In this document: piece after piece, positions 1 to 10,600 of the stretch
Position numbering within the stretch: the first letter of the stretch is position 1
Layout: each line of letters starts with the position of its first letter
Origin: Penaeus vannamei
Lineage: Eukaryota > Arthropoda > Malacostraca > Decapoda > Penaeidae
Length of the DNA: 22,500 nt
Assembly (NCBI RefSeq): GCF_042767895.1
Contig: NC_091575.1
Location: forward strand, 29,249,304-29,271,803
Reading direction: 5' to 3'
Made by a program: the position numbers and the translations under genes
The notes under the pieces: generated by a model
Told to the model about the DNA's origin: nothing
Databases searched by the model: none
What the model saw: only the letters and a program-made list of their open reading frames with translations

Positions 1-1700
1 CGTTTACTTATTATACAATTTCATACAAAATAATTGTGATGTAACAGTAATGCTAATTTGTATTCCTTATGCCATCAGAGAGTTGTGATGTTTCCTTGAA
101 GCGAGGTAACAGAAGGTGTTAATTCCCAGGTTTAACATACTGATACTTAATGGAGACTCAAAAATTTCCAATCAAGGTTAATTGATCATCTGGCTACCAA
201 TTAAAAAAATAATCATAATTACATAGCTATGTGGTAACAAAAAATGTGATTCGTAAAGCCCTGAAAGTTAAAAATAAAAAAAGCTAGGCCTTGGAAACAG
301 GAGAAGGAAAGGAAATGTAATAATTCTTAACATAATTCACTTCTGATTTGTGCCTAAACTTCCCATAAGTCGATGGGATGAATTAGGATACGGTTACTTA
401 ACAATAAAACTTTTCTTTCTTTTGGTGGTTAAAACTTGTAATGAGTGAGGAGGGTGGGAGATGAGGGGCAAGGGGCATGACTGACTTAGTGCCCCGAGTC
501 TAGTGTGTGTTGTGGCGGTAGTGATTGTATTACCTTGTAAGAAGAGACTTTACAGCAGGACAGAAAGCCTCAAGGGTATGGGGACATCTTACTAACTATG
601 AACTCTTACAGTGACTACCAGACAGTACCTTGTAGTAGAAGGAATTTCAAGTCTGCGAAATTATATAAAGGAAGGATTTGAAGGGATTTTGTACATGCTT
701 TGCGTCCATAGTCATCTTTGCATAATATGAAGCACTATCACACTGGATTCAGATGATAAAACTGCCTTTGCTGACCATCCAAGAGTTATAAAGGACTTTC
801 CATCTGCATCAACTGAACTTGTTAATTGCACGTTATTGTGCTTCATAGTATAACTAAATAAATATCTCTACTGTGAATGACCCGGGTAGATCTAGGAAGT
901 AACACTTTTACATTTACTCGGATGCCCAACACTTTGATTCTCACTCTCCTACTGCAGAGGCTGCTTAGCAAAGGCCATGTTATCTAGAAATGTACATCAT
1001 CTAATTATGTAAACATCTTAGGTATAGCTCATCACATGGTTCCCTGGAAGTTAAGATCACAAGAGTATAGGTACATATCACACTCTCACTGGAATTCACC
1101 TTGTCATTTTTATGCACTTTGACACACGGCTTATGGCTGCTTTGTCTGGGAAATATATTTCTCTGTCTATACAGAATACCATCTGTAATTATACAACCTG
1201 TTCTAACTTAATGCACTTTTACTTCACTTTTGAAGGTCCTTAATATAGTACATTGTACAGTTCTTGGTCTTTCAGTTTTACATGATAACATTCACCAGGA
1301 AAACTCAAATTATGAAACAATAATATATTTATATCAGTGACTTAAGATAATCACATACCTTGACAGTATACTTTGCTGCTGCTTTACAACAACTATGTAT
1401 ATCATAAACACAACAGATGTCAAGGAAAATATCTTGAAACAACTCAAAGCTGCATAATGATAATAATAATAATAATAATCTAAGACATTCTACAAAGGAT
1501 ATTCGTAATCTTAACCCAATGCAAGACAGGATCCCTACCTTGGATTAAAATAACGGAGGGAGGGTCAGCCATCTGTTCTGACAAAAAACTGGAACTGTAC
1601 TCTTATAGTCACCATAAAGACACTGCTTCTCATTTTTTGAAGTTTAAACATACAGAACACTTTAGTTGACTGGTCTGCCATAGCACACCAATGGCTCTGT
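1..1700. other. Downstream flank, no recognisable gene
   Basis: AT-rich DNA beyond the CNOT1 poly(A) site. All six frames are broken by stops and nothing resembles a known protein or RNA. Plus-strand AATAAA occurs near 403 and 852-859, so part could be the 3' UTR of a convergent neighbour, but nothing else supports that. A short ATA repeat lies at 1460-1479. Confidence 0.6.
1460..1479. repeat. (TAA)n microsatellite
   Basis: About six to seven tandem ATA/TAA units in the downstream flank. Confidence 0.85.
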
Positions 1701-1704
1701 TTAC

Positions 1705-2168
1705 CTCTAATCTATTGGGCATTTATTTTTTTTCCAAGACATGGATTCAGGTAAAGTAGTTTTATCACATATTCAAATCTCTCAGCTACATACATCTTTA
1801 CATATATATATCATTCATATCATTCAGCAAAACATTGCTAATACTGCACCATATATATATTTTTCTTCTCTTCTTCCTTTTAATATTCATTGTTTGTTCT
1901 TTGTTGGGCACCTCATCAAACAAGACAATCCTAGTTGCTTGCATCTTCTTATATATATATATATATCATTTTATACCAAGTCCATTTTTTCCTCCATCAC
2001 ATATTTCTCCATCTGCATTTGGTGCATGAAGGTTGACATGAGCAAAGTTCTGCCACAGGTATTCCAAAGCCTCCAATGTGTGTGCTCTCTTCACTCCCTG
2101 GACAGTCGCCTCCAAGAACGGCGTCGGCTAGAGCCCGGCCGTGTTGCCTGGCTGTGCTACGGCTGTAC
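1705..2168 (-). other. CNOT1: CNOT1 3' UTR
   Basis: The untranslated end of E35, about 460-470 bases down to an estimated cleavage site 15-25 bases past the AATAAA. The part next to the stop codon is GC-rich; the rest is AT-rich, with TA-dinucleotide runs near 1845-1860 and 1951-1965. I see no perfect Pumilio site (TGTANATA). The cleavage position is an estimate. Confidence 0.7.
1722..1727 (-). terminator. Polyadenylation signal AATAAA for CNOT1
   Basis: AATAAA on the minus strand, followed about 30 bases on by the GT-rich stretch TTGGTGTGCT (near 1684-1693), as expected for a cleavage and polyadenylation site. It is the only AATAAA I found on the minus strand between the stop codon and the window end. 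ATTAAA near 1879-1884 is a weaker alternative. Confidence 0.7.
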
Positions 2169-2238
2169 TCAGGCCTCCGAATCCCCTCTTGGTGCAACTT
2201 TCTGCACCATGCACGAGCGCGCCACCGACTCAAATAGC
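2169..2238 (-). CDS. CNOT1: CNOT1 exon E35, C-terminus and stop
   Basis: The last coding piece, residues 2322-2344 and a TGA stop at 2169-2171. The acceptor is cttcttacag. Its first base completes the Lys codon, then LFESVARSCMVQK matches vertebrate LFQSVAQCCMGQK. A short tail, VAPRGDSEA, replaces the longer vertebrate end. At 22 codons it is too short for length-based gene finding, but phase and similarity place it firmly. Confidence 0.94.
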
Positions 2239-4382
2239 CTGTAAGAAGGTAGTGGGCCACCTGTTAGAGGTGTTGCTGTCAGAGTAAATGAGGTGATATG
2301 GAACAAACCACTGTCCCTTATGAATAAAGAAATAAAACTTTTTTTTTTTCCTTTTTTTAAGGGAGATGCAAGAATTATAAAAACAAAAGTAGCCTGATGA
2401 AAAAATGTTCGACTAAATCAACCTCAAGAAAAAATAGCACCAACACCAGGAGCAGTCTATCCAAGCATATATCTCTTGCAATCAATACCATACAACTTAA
2501 ACAAATAACAAATAAATACAAATTTTGTTTCAATTACTCTAATGGTAAATGAGCAAAGAAGTATCCTTAATTTTGTGCAACTACATAGACTCTTAAAAAG
2601 AATACCACTACACTGGACACTAAACTCTTAAACAAAAATCTGGGTGCCAATACACAATATCTCTTCCACACAACCACATTTACTGATTCTAACATACATG
2701 AAACAAGAGCTGCAGCAACTTCTACAAGGTCCCTTTTCTATACTTACTTCTCAATCTCTGGAGCGCACTTCACGAACTCGTGGCTCCAGAACTTGAAGGA
2801 TGGGTTCTTGATGAGTTCGATGAAGGTGATGAGAAGCCCCCATGGGTGTGGACGATTGACGATCAGTCGCTCTAACAGCACCCTTGTGATCTGTTCTTGG
2901 ATGGCTTCAGTGTTAGCTTCAGCAAAAAGATGAAGAAGTGTGCAACTGAAGTAGTGGGTGTGGCTGTTGGGATACCGCAGCTGGTTGGCAATGGCATTCA
3001 GGAACAAGTAGCGACCTAGAAGGGAAAAAAGGGATTTATCATCATATTCAGATGAAGCAAAACTCCAGTAAACTGCTTTAAGAGAAATACTTCCAGGAAA
3101 AAAGTATATTTCATATAAAGGACAAAGATACACAAATGCGGAACACTTACCTTCTGTGTCTAAATCAACACCAAGATTCTGGAATATGTCCATGTGGGCG
3201 GAATGAGCAATGGTAGACATGGATGGAGTTAGGCCTTTGCTGTGGATCTGAGCAATAGCCTGCATGCCAACGTACAGCACCAAAGCGTTCATCACAGACA
3301 TGTTGTAGCGCATCCCTGGTTCATTGTTGACCTGTGTGGATAGGGGAAGTGTGAAATGGCATCATTAAAAAATCAATAATACAATAAAATAAACAAATCA
3401 TAATGATATAACACATCACCAAAGACACTGAAATACAAAACAACCAACGCACCCACCTGCAAGAAAGTCCGCATGTCTGAGAGGAAGGTGACGGGCGTCC
3501 TGTTCTTCAAGTAGGAGTCCAAGTTCTTCTTTAGCTCTGGGGGCTGGATGAGGCTGGCTACATTGGTGGGGATCTTGGGAGAGACCGTGATCTCGGGCAG
3601 CATGTCCACTTTCAGATTGGGGGTGAAGGGGTCAGGGAGCCTCATGTTCCGAGGGAAAGCCGAGAGGATGAGATTGCGCATTTGGATGCAGTTTGGAGGG
3701 ATGACATCACAGAAACCATAGTGGTATTCACATAAGAACTCCGGGAAATCATGGAGCAAGACTAGCAGCACACGTAGTGTACCCTGAAAAGAGATTTTTT
3801 TTTTAGAATTAAAATTTTACTTCTACATACATGGGTTTATAATATTACTTGAGGAGGAAAAAAGGAAAAGAAACAAAAATGAAAATCCTAAAACATGTAA
3901 GGTTGTATGTATGTATATATGTATCAGGGTTCATATACTTTTTTGGTATTAAAATTCCATGACTTTTCCATGACTTTCCAGACGGGTTTTGGTATTTTTC
4001 TATGAATCTTTTCTTGAACATCTGATATATATATACATCCCATCACATTTCTTTCTCAAAACTTTCTTTAGATAAAAGAAAAAAGTCAGACATTTCAATT
4101 CTTAAACGACACAAATACTATATATCTGCGATTTTCCAGACATTAAAACAAAATTCCAAGATATTTCAAATCTAAAAAATTTCAATTTCTATTTTCATGA
4201 TTCCCCAGGATCTGTGCGAACCCTGGTGTATATCTGTATGTAGGCTATGTATGTATGTATGTATGTATGTATGTATGTATGTATGTATGTGTGTGCGCGT
4301 GTGTGAGTGAGTGAGTGAGTGAGTGAGTGAGTGAGTGAGTGAGTGAGTGAGTGAGTGAGTGAGTGAGTGAGTGAGTGAGTGA

Positions 4383-4444
<62 letters not shown>

Positions 4445-4598
4445 ATGTGCATGTGTACGTGTGCATGTGTGTACGCGCGTCTTAATAACTGATAGGAAAG
4501 ACAGATAAAGATATAGAAGAATAGGAAGAGGACTATTAGATAAAAAATAAGGAGAAAGAAAGAAAAAAAGAGAGATGACGATAAGGAAAAGGAAAAGG

Positions 4599-4649
<51 letters not shown>

Positions 4650-7600
4650 AGAAGAAGAAGAAGAAGAAGACGGAGAAAACCAAAAAAAGAGTAACTGATG
4701 AAAGAAGGAATACAGAAAAAAAGATTAAACTGCAATACAAGACTTCTAACATTTGCCAACCATAACAGCTACAACACCACTCACCTTATAGAGCATTGTC
4801 AGAGGCTTGGCGAGCTCCGCATTCCGCAGGAAAGGTGCCAAGAATTTGAAGAGATCAGCCAACAGCATGGAGTACATGGACCATCCCTTCTGCTGAGGGG
4901 TGATGGCTAGCATGCGGCCAATGAAGACACGGTGACTCACAATCTCCAGCCAGGCATAGGCAAACCCTGGACACTTGCTCGGGCGAAGCAGATGCAGTGT
5001 TTGGGTGAAGGCCATCAGAACCTGGAACGGAGAATATTATCTATGCATTTTGTGCCTTGGTGGGATCCTGCTTTCATTTCCTTTCCTACTGAATATCAAG
5101 TAGTCTAAATAACATCAAATGAAGAAATAAAAAAAATAAAAAGTAAAAAAAATATAAAGAAATAAATAAAAATAAAATAAAGATATCAAGTAAGTGCATT
5201 TACATAATTTCTTTAAGCAAAGATGGATAGGTTAATTATTCTAGCATGACAAGATATACAAGTGTGTTAAACAAAAGGCAAGTGAGAGACTACCAATAAA
5301 GAAATTCAATTTGAAAAACTTACAGTTACCGATGAAAACTTTAAAACCCAGCCATAACAACCACACATGACAGTGAAGTGTTGAGCTCAAAGAATTAAAG
5401 CCTCAAAATGATGAGCAAATATTTACCCAGTATACCTAGCTGTCTCTCCACAATAGGAAATAGGAAATTTGTGATATAATCATATTTACAACACAACCTG
5501 ACACCTTATCCTCATCTCCCCTTTAAGAAGGGCAATTGGTTTCTTTTCCTCACACCATTCTCTTTTACTTCATGACTTTCTGAATTCTGATCTCAACTTA
5601 TATAGCTTTTATTTGTCTTTATTTTCATTTTCAAGAGAGAATAGAATGACATCCAAGGAACTGTATACTTTTTAAATAGAGCTGAAGTTTCACTACTCGG
5701 GCTCAACTTTACTTCCTAAGTCACCTCCAGCTGACCAGCCTTTCACATTGGTTGTATTATAATTACATTCCTCATGGTTGTATTGTATAATTACAATACT
5801 AAATATTAAATTTACAAATGTAAACATTTTAATTAATATAACTGGAAAATAATATTGAAAAAAAAAAAAAAAAAAAAAAAATCAGAGAGAACTATATTCA
5901 TAACCCTCTACTTTAAAAAGAGAGCAATGTTTAGGCAAATTAACATTCTTAGGCTGATTTCCCTAATTCCTCACATAGTTCACCTGGGTCTGGTCAAAGG
6001 GGTGGTAAACCCTGAATGAATCCAAATAGGGAGTTAGATAAGGCTTAATTTCTACCACGAAGCTAGGTTATTTTGCTATAATGTGTTAATACTAGTAAAG
6101 CAAGGATAGCTATATCACGTGAAGTGACTCCTCTGTGTTTCAAGCTTCATAAAAACAAGTAAGGCACACAATCTGTCACTTCTCCAGACTCTGGAAGTGT
6201 GTATTCCAGACTCGGAATCTGAAACAGAAGATGCTGGCAGTAAAGAAAAATAAAGGAGAGACCTTTTGCACCCAACAAAGGATGCATATCTTCCAGAATT
6301 CTGAATCCGGACAAGAAATAATTGGGATTCTCATGAACAGCCTGCATGGGGAAATGCACGGCATGATGATAAAATCTGAGCTCCAATTACAAGAGCCTTC
6401 AAGAAATCTCAACATGGGCACATCTCAACATAAGGACAACCATTTGCATCGAATACAAATGAAGCAACTGTTAACAAATGCAGATTTTGTTTCAAATACA
6501 CACACAAAACGGTAAGATCAGACTGCGTTTATGTATATGCTGCTTAATGCTTCTGCATTAATGTTAGGTCTGTACAGTCAAAGGTGATGCTACTGTTTCT
6601 ACAATCTTTGTCTATGAAAGGGTTTAAAATCTACTATACAAAAACTATGAACAAGGGAAAAAAAGAGAAAAAATATCCTATCTGAATTATATATTCACAT
6701 CACATGCTTTTCAAGGATAAAAATGAAGACATGGAAACACTTCTGACAGGGAAATACAGAAATAAGCTAGCAATATCAATCTGAAAGTAATGATTATTAA
6801 TGAAGCATTTCAATAGATCCTATTTGAATTAATCCTATTCTGGATTGCAAGAACAAATCTAACAAAAGTGAAGTTTATATAACATGAACACTTAAAACAC
6901 TTTAGAGAGAATTGAAAAATCAAGTATCTATGACAGAAAATTAATGCACATCAATTAAGGAAATATAGTAAATCTCAAATACTACTACATCTATACCAAA
7001 ATCTCATGATTTTTTTTTTTTCTCAAATTCAGAATAAGCATGGGGGTAAGAAACTGCTAGCCATGTTCATGCACTGAATATGCTTGATGTATTTGGAGGT
7101 GAGACAGGGAAGACCAAGTCCTCACAAGACAAATATGATGTGTATTTAGGATCTTAAAGCATGAAGGCACATCTGTTGACCTTATCTTCCTCAGGCACCA
7201 TCCCTCCTCAAAGATGAGAAACACTTCAATCACCTTCAGCCTCTGAGTCTGTTTGATGTTCATTCATTTGATTTTTAGAAAATCTCTGCATGCCTTGTTC
7301 AAAATGAAGATCCCCTATATATACTACCCATATTATTTTTCTTTTAACAGGAAGGCAATAAAAAAATGAATAAACCAATATATATACACACATGAAATAT
7401 AGTTGTAAATTTCTGTATGAATATTAACCTAAGAAAAATCAATTACCCTTCTTTTATAATGAGAAAAGCCCTGAGAACTTTGTAACTTTCATTGCCTAGA
7501 AAAAAAAAAGAACACCAGTTATGGACAACAACTTTCAAAATGTAAAGGGCCTCAATTTTGATAAAAACTAATTTTCAAGACATGTCCACTTTGAAGGATA

Positions 7601-10600
7601 TAGCTGCTGCTATTTTAAGGCCAAAATGGAAGGACTCTACATATATCAAAACAGAATAAGGAAAAATAAAGACAACATTAGAGCTAACAACAAGGGATGG
7701 AGCCCAATACCCTAATAACGTCTTGTGCCTGCGACCCTCAAACCACCTCCAAATAAAGCATACCAGTGGATGAGCACGCGCTAGCATTGTTCCCTGAGAG
7801 TGTAGCTTACTTCACATACCGGAAGGTTGATGGACTCTAGGATCGCTTCAGGGGCGTTGAGCTCAAGGAAAAGCATGATGAGGATGCGGTGATATGGAAG
7901 CTGCTGGAACTCAGTACCATTTGACTCAATGTCGTGGATCATGATGCCACACACGAGTCCTAAGACCTGCAATTTCAAATAGAAAAGATAATTTTTAATT
8001 CTGTTAACAAGTCTTAGTTGTATTAAAAAGGTACATTATTTGAGCCACTGCATAACTGAATGAAATTTACCAAAAAATAACAAGGAAGAAACTGACATCT
8101 AATTAATCCCTTTAATAATGTTGCATTTACCTTCCAAGCATGTGTTTACTTTCATTTAAATAAGTTTTTACTTGTCTTACCTTATTCAGAAGATTGATCT
8201 TTGTGGTTGGGTTTGTTGCCTCCCCCGAGTGTTTGACTAATAAGGCAATAAGACGTACAAAGGCATCCAGATTCTGGAAGCATTTGCTGCGAACATAGGT
8301 AGGAGATGGTCCTTGGCCTTGCTCAAGAATTGATCGAACACAAAGGTCACGACACATGCTTATGCAGATCCTAAAGAACCTGGAATGAAAAAAAAATTGT
8401 GCATAAAATAAATGAGAACATACAAGTCCTTTTATAAAGATTCCCATTAAGATCATTTCATAGAAGGGACTTCAAAGACTAAGCCCACTATTCTTTCCAT
8501 ACCTGGTTATGAGATCATCTGTTTTGAGGATTCCGTGAAGATTCATTTGCTTCACGAAGTGCTGGAAGGCAGAGGCCGACCCCTGGCCGGCTGTTGGGGA
8601 ATGGTACATCTGGATCCATTCCCGCAGCAACACCTCTGTCTTCTCCTGCAAGGCCGGGGGATCACTGAAGTCCCTGGCCTGCGTCACACCCGAATGGAAG
8701 TGGAGACTTGGCCCAGCAGCTAGAGCACTGTTTGTGCCACTGAGGCTGCTGCCCCCTGCAAGCCGCTCACTTGCCAGCAAGTCATGCTTCAGCCGCAGTG
8801 CATCAATGAGGGGTACAAGGCCTTCTGGGGCCTGTCGAGAGTGGCACATGCGCACTAAGGCCTCCAGTGTTAGCTGCAAGTCGGATTCACTCAGGAAGCT
8901 GTTGCTGGGGTCGTCAACGAGGTAAATCTGTGGGAAAGTATAATATACAATGATCTAAATTATACCGATTTACTTGAAGACAAAAACTCCTAATTACACT
9001 TAAAGGGAAATATGTATAGGGAGGGGAGGTGTGAAACAGGAGGTAGATACATTCACTTTTAATGCATTCAACAAACCTGAACAAGCTGCATGATGAAAAA
9101 TGAAGGGATGTAGGATGGAAGCCTTGGATCATCTAGGGTTCTAGCAAGGTGTTCGTCCAGTAACTGCATGTTCAGCAAATTGGAACGGATCAGCCAGTCG
9201 ACAACATCTAAGTTGTACTTCAATTCTTCGCGCGATTCAGCCCAGCATCTGCAAGTGAGATTGTGAATGTTTTCATCATGCTTACAAGGAAGGCTTTGCC
9301 TACTACATATCGAAAACATAATACAGATGAGAAAGTTCAGTAAAGTTAATGATAAAAATTCATAACACAAGAATACAAGGTAGAATATTCCCTGGCCATC
9401 AGGGAAATATTAAAGAGGCAAATATAAATACTTATTTAATAGAGCTTAGACATGCACTAGGATTCCAGCCTCTGGAGGGGACAGAAGAAGAAAAAGGAGA
9501 GAAAAGTCATTCTAGCCTGGGGAAAGAGTGCAGGAGAAAGGGAGATTGAGATTGAGAGTGAGCGAGTTAAAAGCATAAATCAACAGTGATAAATCCTGAA
9601 TGAAAACCCATAGCTATGCCACTCACTTGGTAACATTCTTCGATGTCCAGTTGGTTCCATAGGAACGATGATCAGCCATAGCCTTCAAGACGATAAGGTG
9701 GCAGTCACGGAACCGAAGGGCAAGCTGGTTCAGTTCTGGTTCAGTTGGCAGTTCTCGTGCGCCTTCCAAGAGGTTTTCCACAGCCTGGTTGATGAAGAGG
9801 ATGAATAAAAGCTCATAAATAATAGCTAATAACTTTTTAGTTTCAATGAGTTTGCTGTGATCCTTTAAATTTGATCAAAGACAATTCATGGATATTTTGC
9901 TATGTATACTTGCTTCATATTCTTTCTGACAAGAAATCAAGTCATAAAAATTGAAGTATACCTTAGCAGTTCATCATTACTTGAACATTGAAAGTCAACA
10001 CAAGTCTGGCTCCTAACCTTCCTGAGCAGCAGCTGAACAGTGTGCGCATCTCGGTTGGTACGGGTGAGCAGAAGTCCTTCCCTGAGCGAGTGCAGCATTG
10101 GGATCAGGGGGGACGAGGGGGCCAGTGTAGTGAAAGCCTGGATGGTGTGTTCCAGCTCAGCACTGATGCGCTCCGTCAGAAGCAGGAATGCTGTTGTCTC
10201 ATCACTTCCAAAGGCCTGCTGTTGCGAGTGAGGGGGTTGCTGCTGCTGTTGTTGCTGCAATAATCAGAAAGAAATGTAATAATAATAATCATAATCAATG
10301 ACAATAATAATAATAATAATAACAGCAGCTTGATTTATTTATAAATATATATAAATACATTTTCATAATAAATAAAATAGATATTAACCAATTGGATCTG
10401 AGTAGTTCATGGCAACCACAAAATACGGGCATTAGGCTTACTTGAGCAGCCACTCTGACAGGTGCGAGGTTTGCAGGCAAATGAACACTCGTGTGCAGTG
10501 ACAAGACTATGCCTCTCCATTGCAATTCTATTTACTCTTTATATGCATAAGCATTTTCTTTTTTTTATAGCTTTATTGCCATTTTCCAAGGCCCATATTT

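Larger units (their letters stand above)
3784..4784 (-). other. CNOT1 intron 31, repeat-filled
   Basis: A 1,001-base intron between E31 and E32. In transcript order it holds a short UUC repeat, a U-run of 49, CA, UCAC and AUAC tandem arrays, and then a 301-bp MITE-like element. No coding sequence is present; apparent long frames here are repeat translations. Confidence 0.9.

Noticed and set aside
1741..2244. A 167-residue open frame on the plus strand
   Set aside because: It is antisense to the CNOT1 3' UTR and last exon, resembles no protein, and its composition follows the AT-rich repeats beneath it.
2311..2350. Plus-strand AATAAA motifs followed by a T run, like the end of a plus-strand gene
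   Set aside because: No plus-strand coding sequence leads to it. It lies inside CNOT1 intron 34 and AT-rich introns produce this motif by chance.
4246..4442. Regular repeats that might suggest a CRISPR array
   Set aside because: They are contiguous di- and tetranucleotide arrays without spacers, in a eukaryotic intron.
4172..4759. Minus-strand frames of up to 195 residues rich in Phe and in Thr-His-Ser repeats
   Set aside because: They are translations of the A49 run and the GAGT/GT/TATG arrays within intron 31. The region lies between two well-supported exons.
6231..6515. A 94-residue plus-strand frame in intron 30
   Set aside because: There is no recognisable domain, no splice or promoter context, and overlapping minus-strand frames are equally long, as expected by chance.
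9905..9967. Possible hairpin in intron 25 with arms GTATACTT and AAGTATAC
   Set aside because: The stem is only eight perfect pairs and the inner part pairs poorly, so it is not a convincing miRNA or snoRNA precursor.
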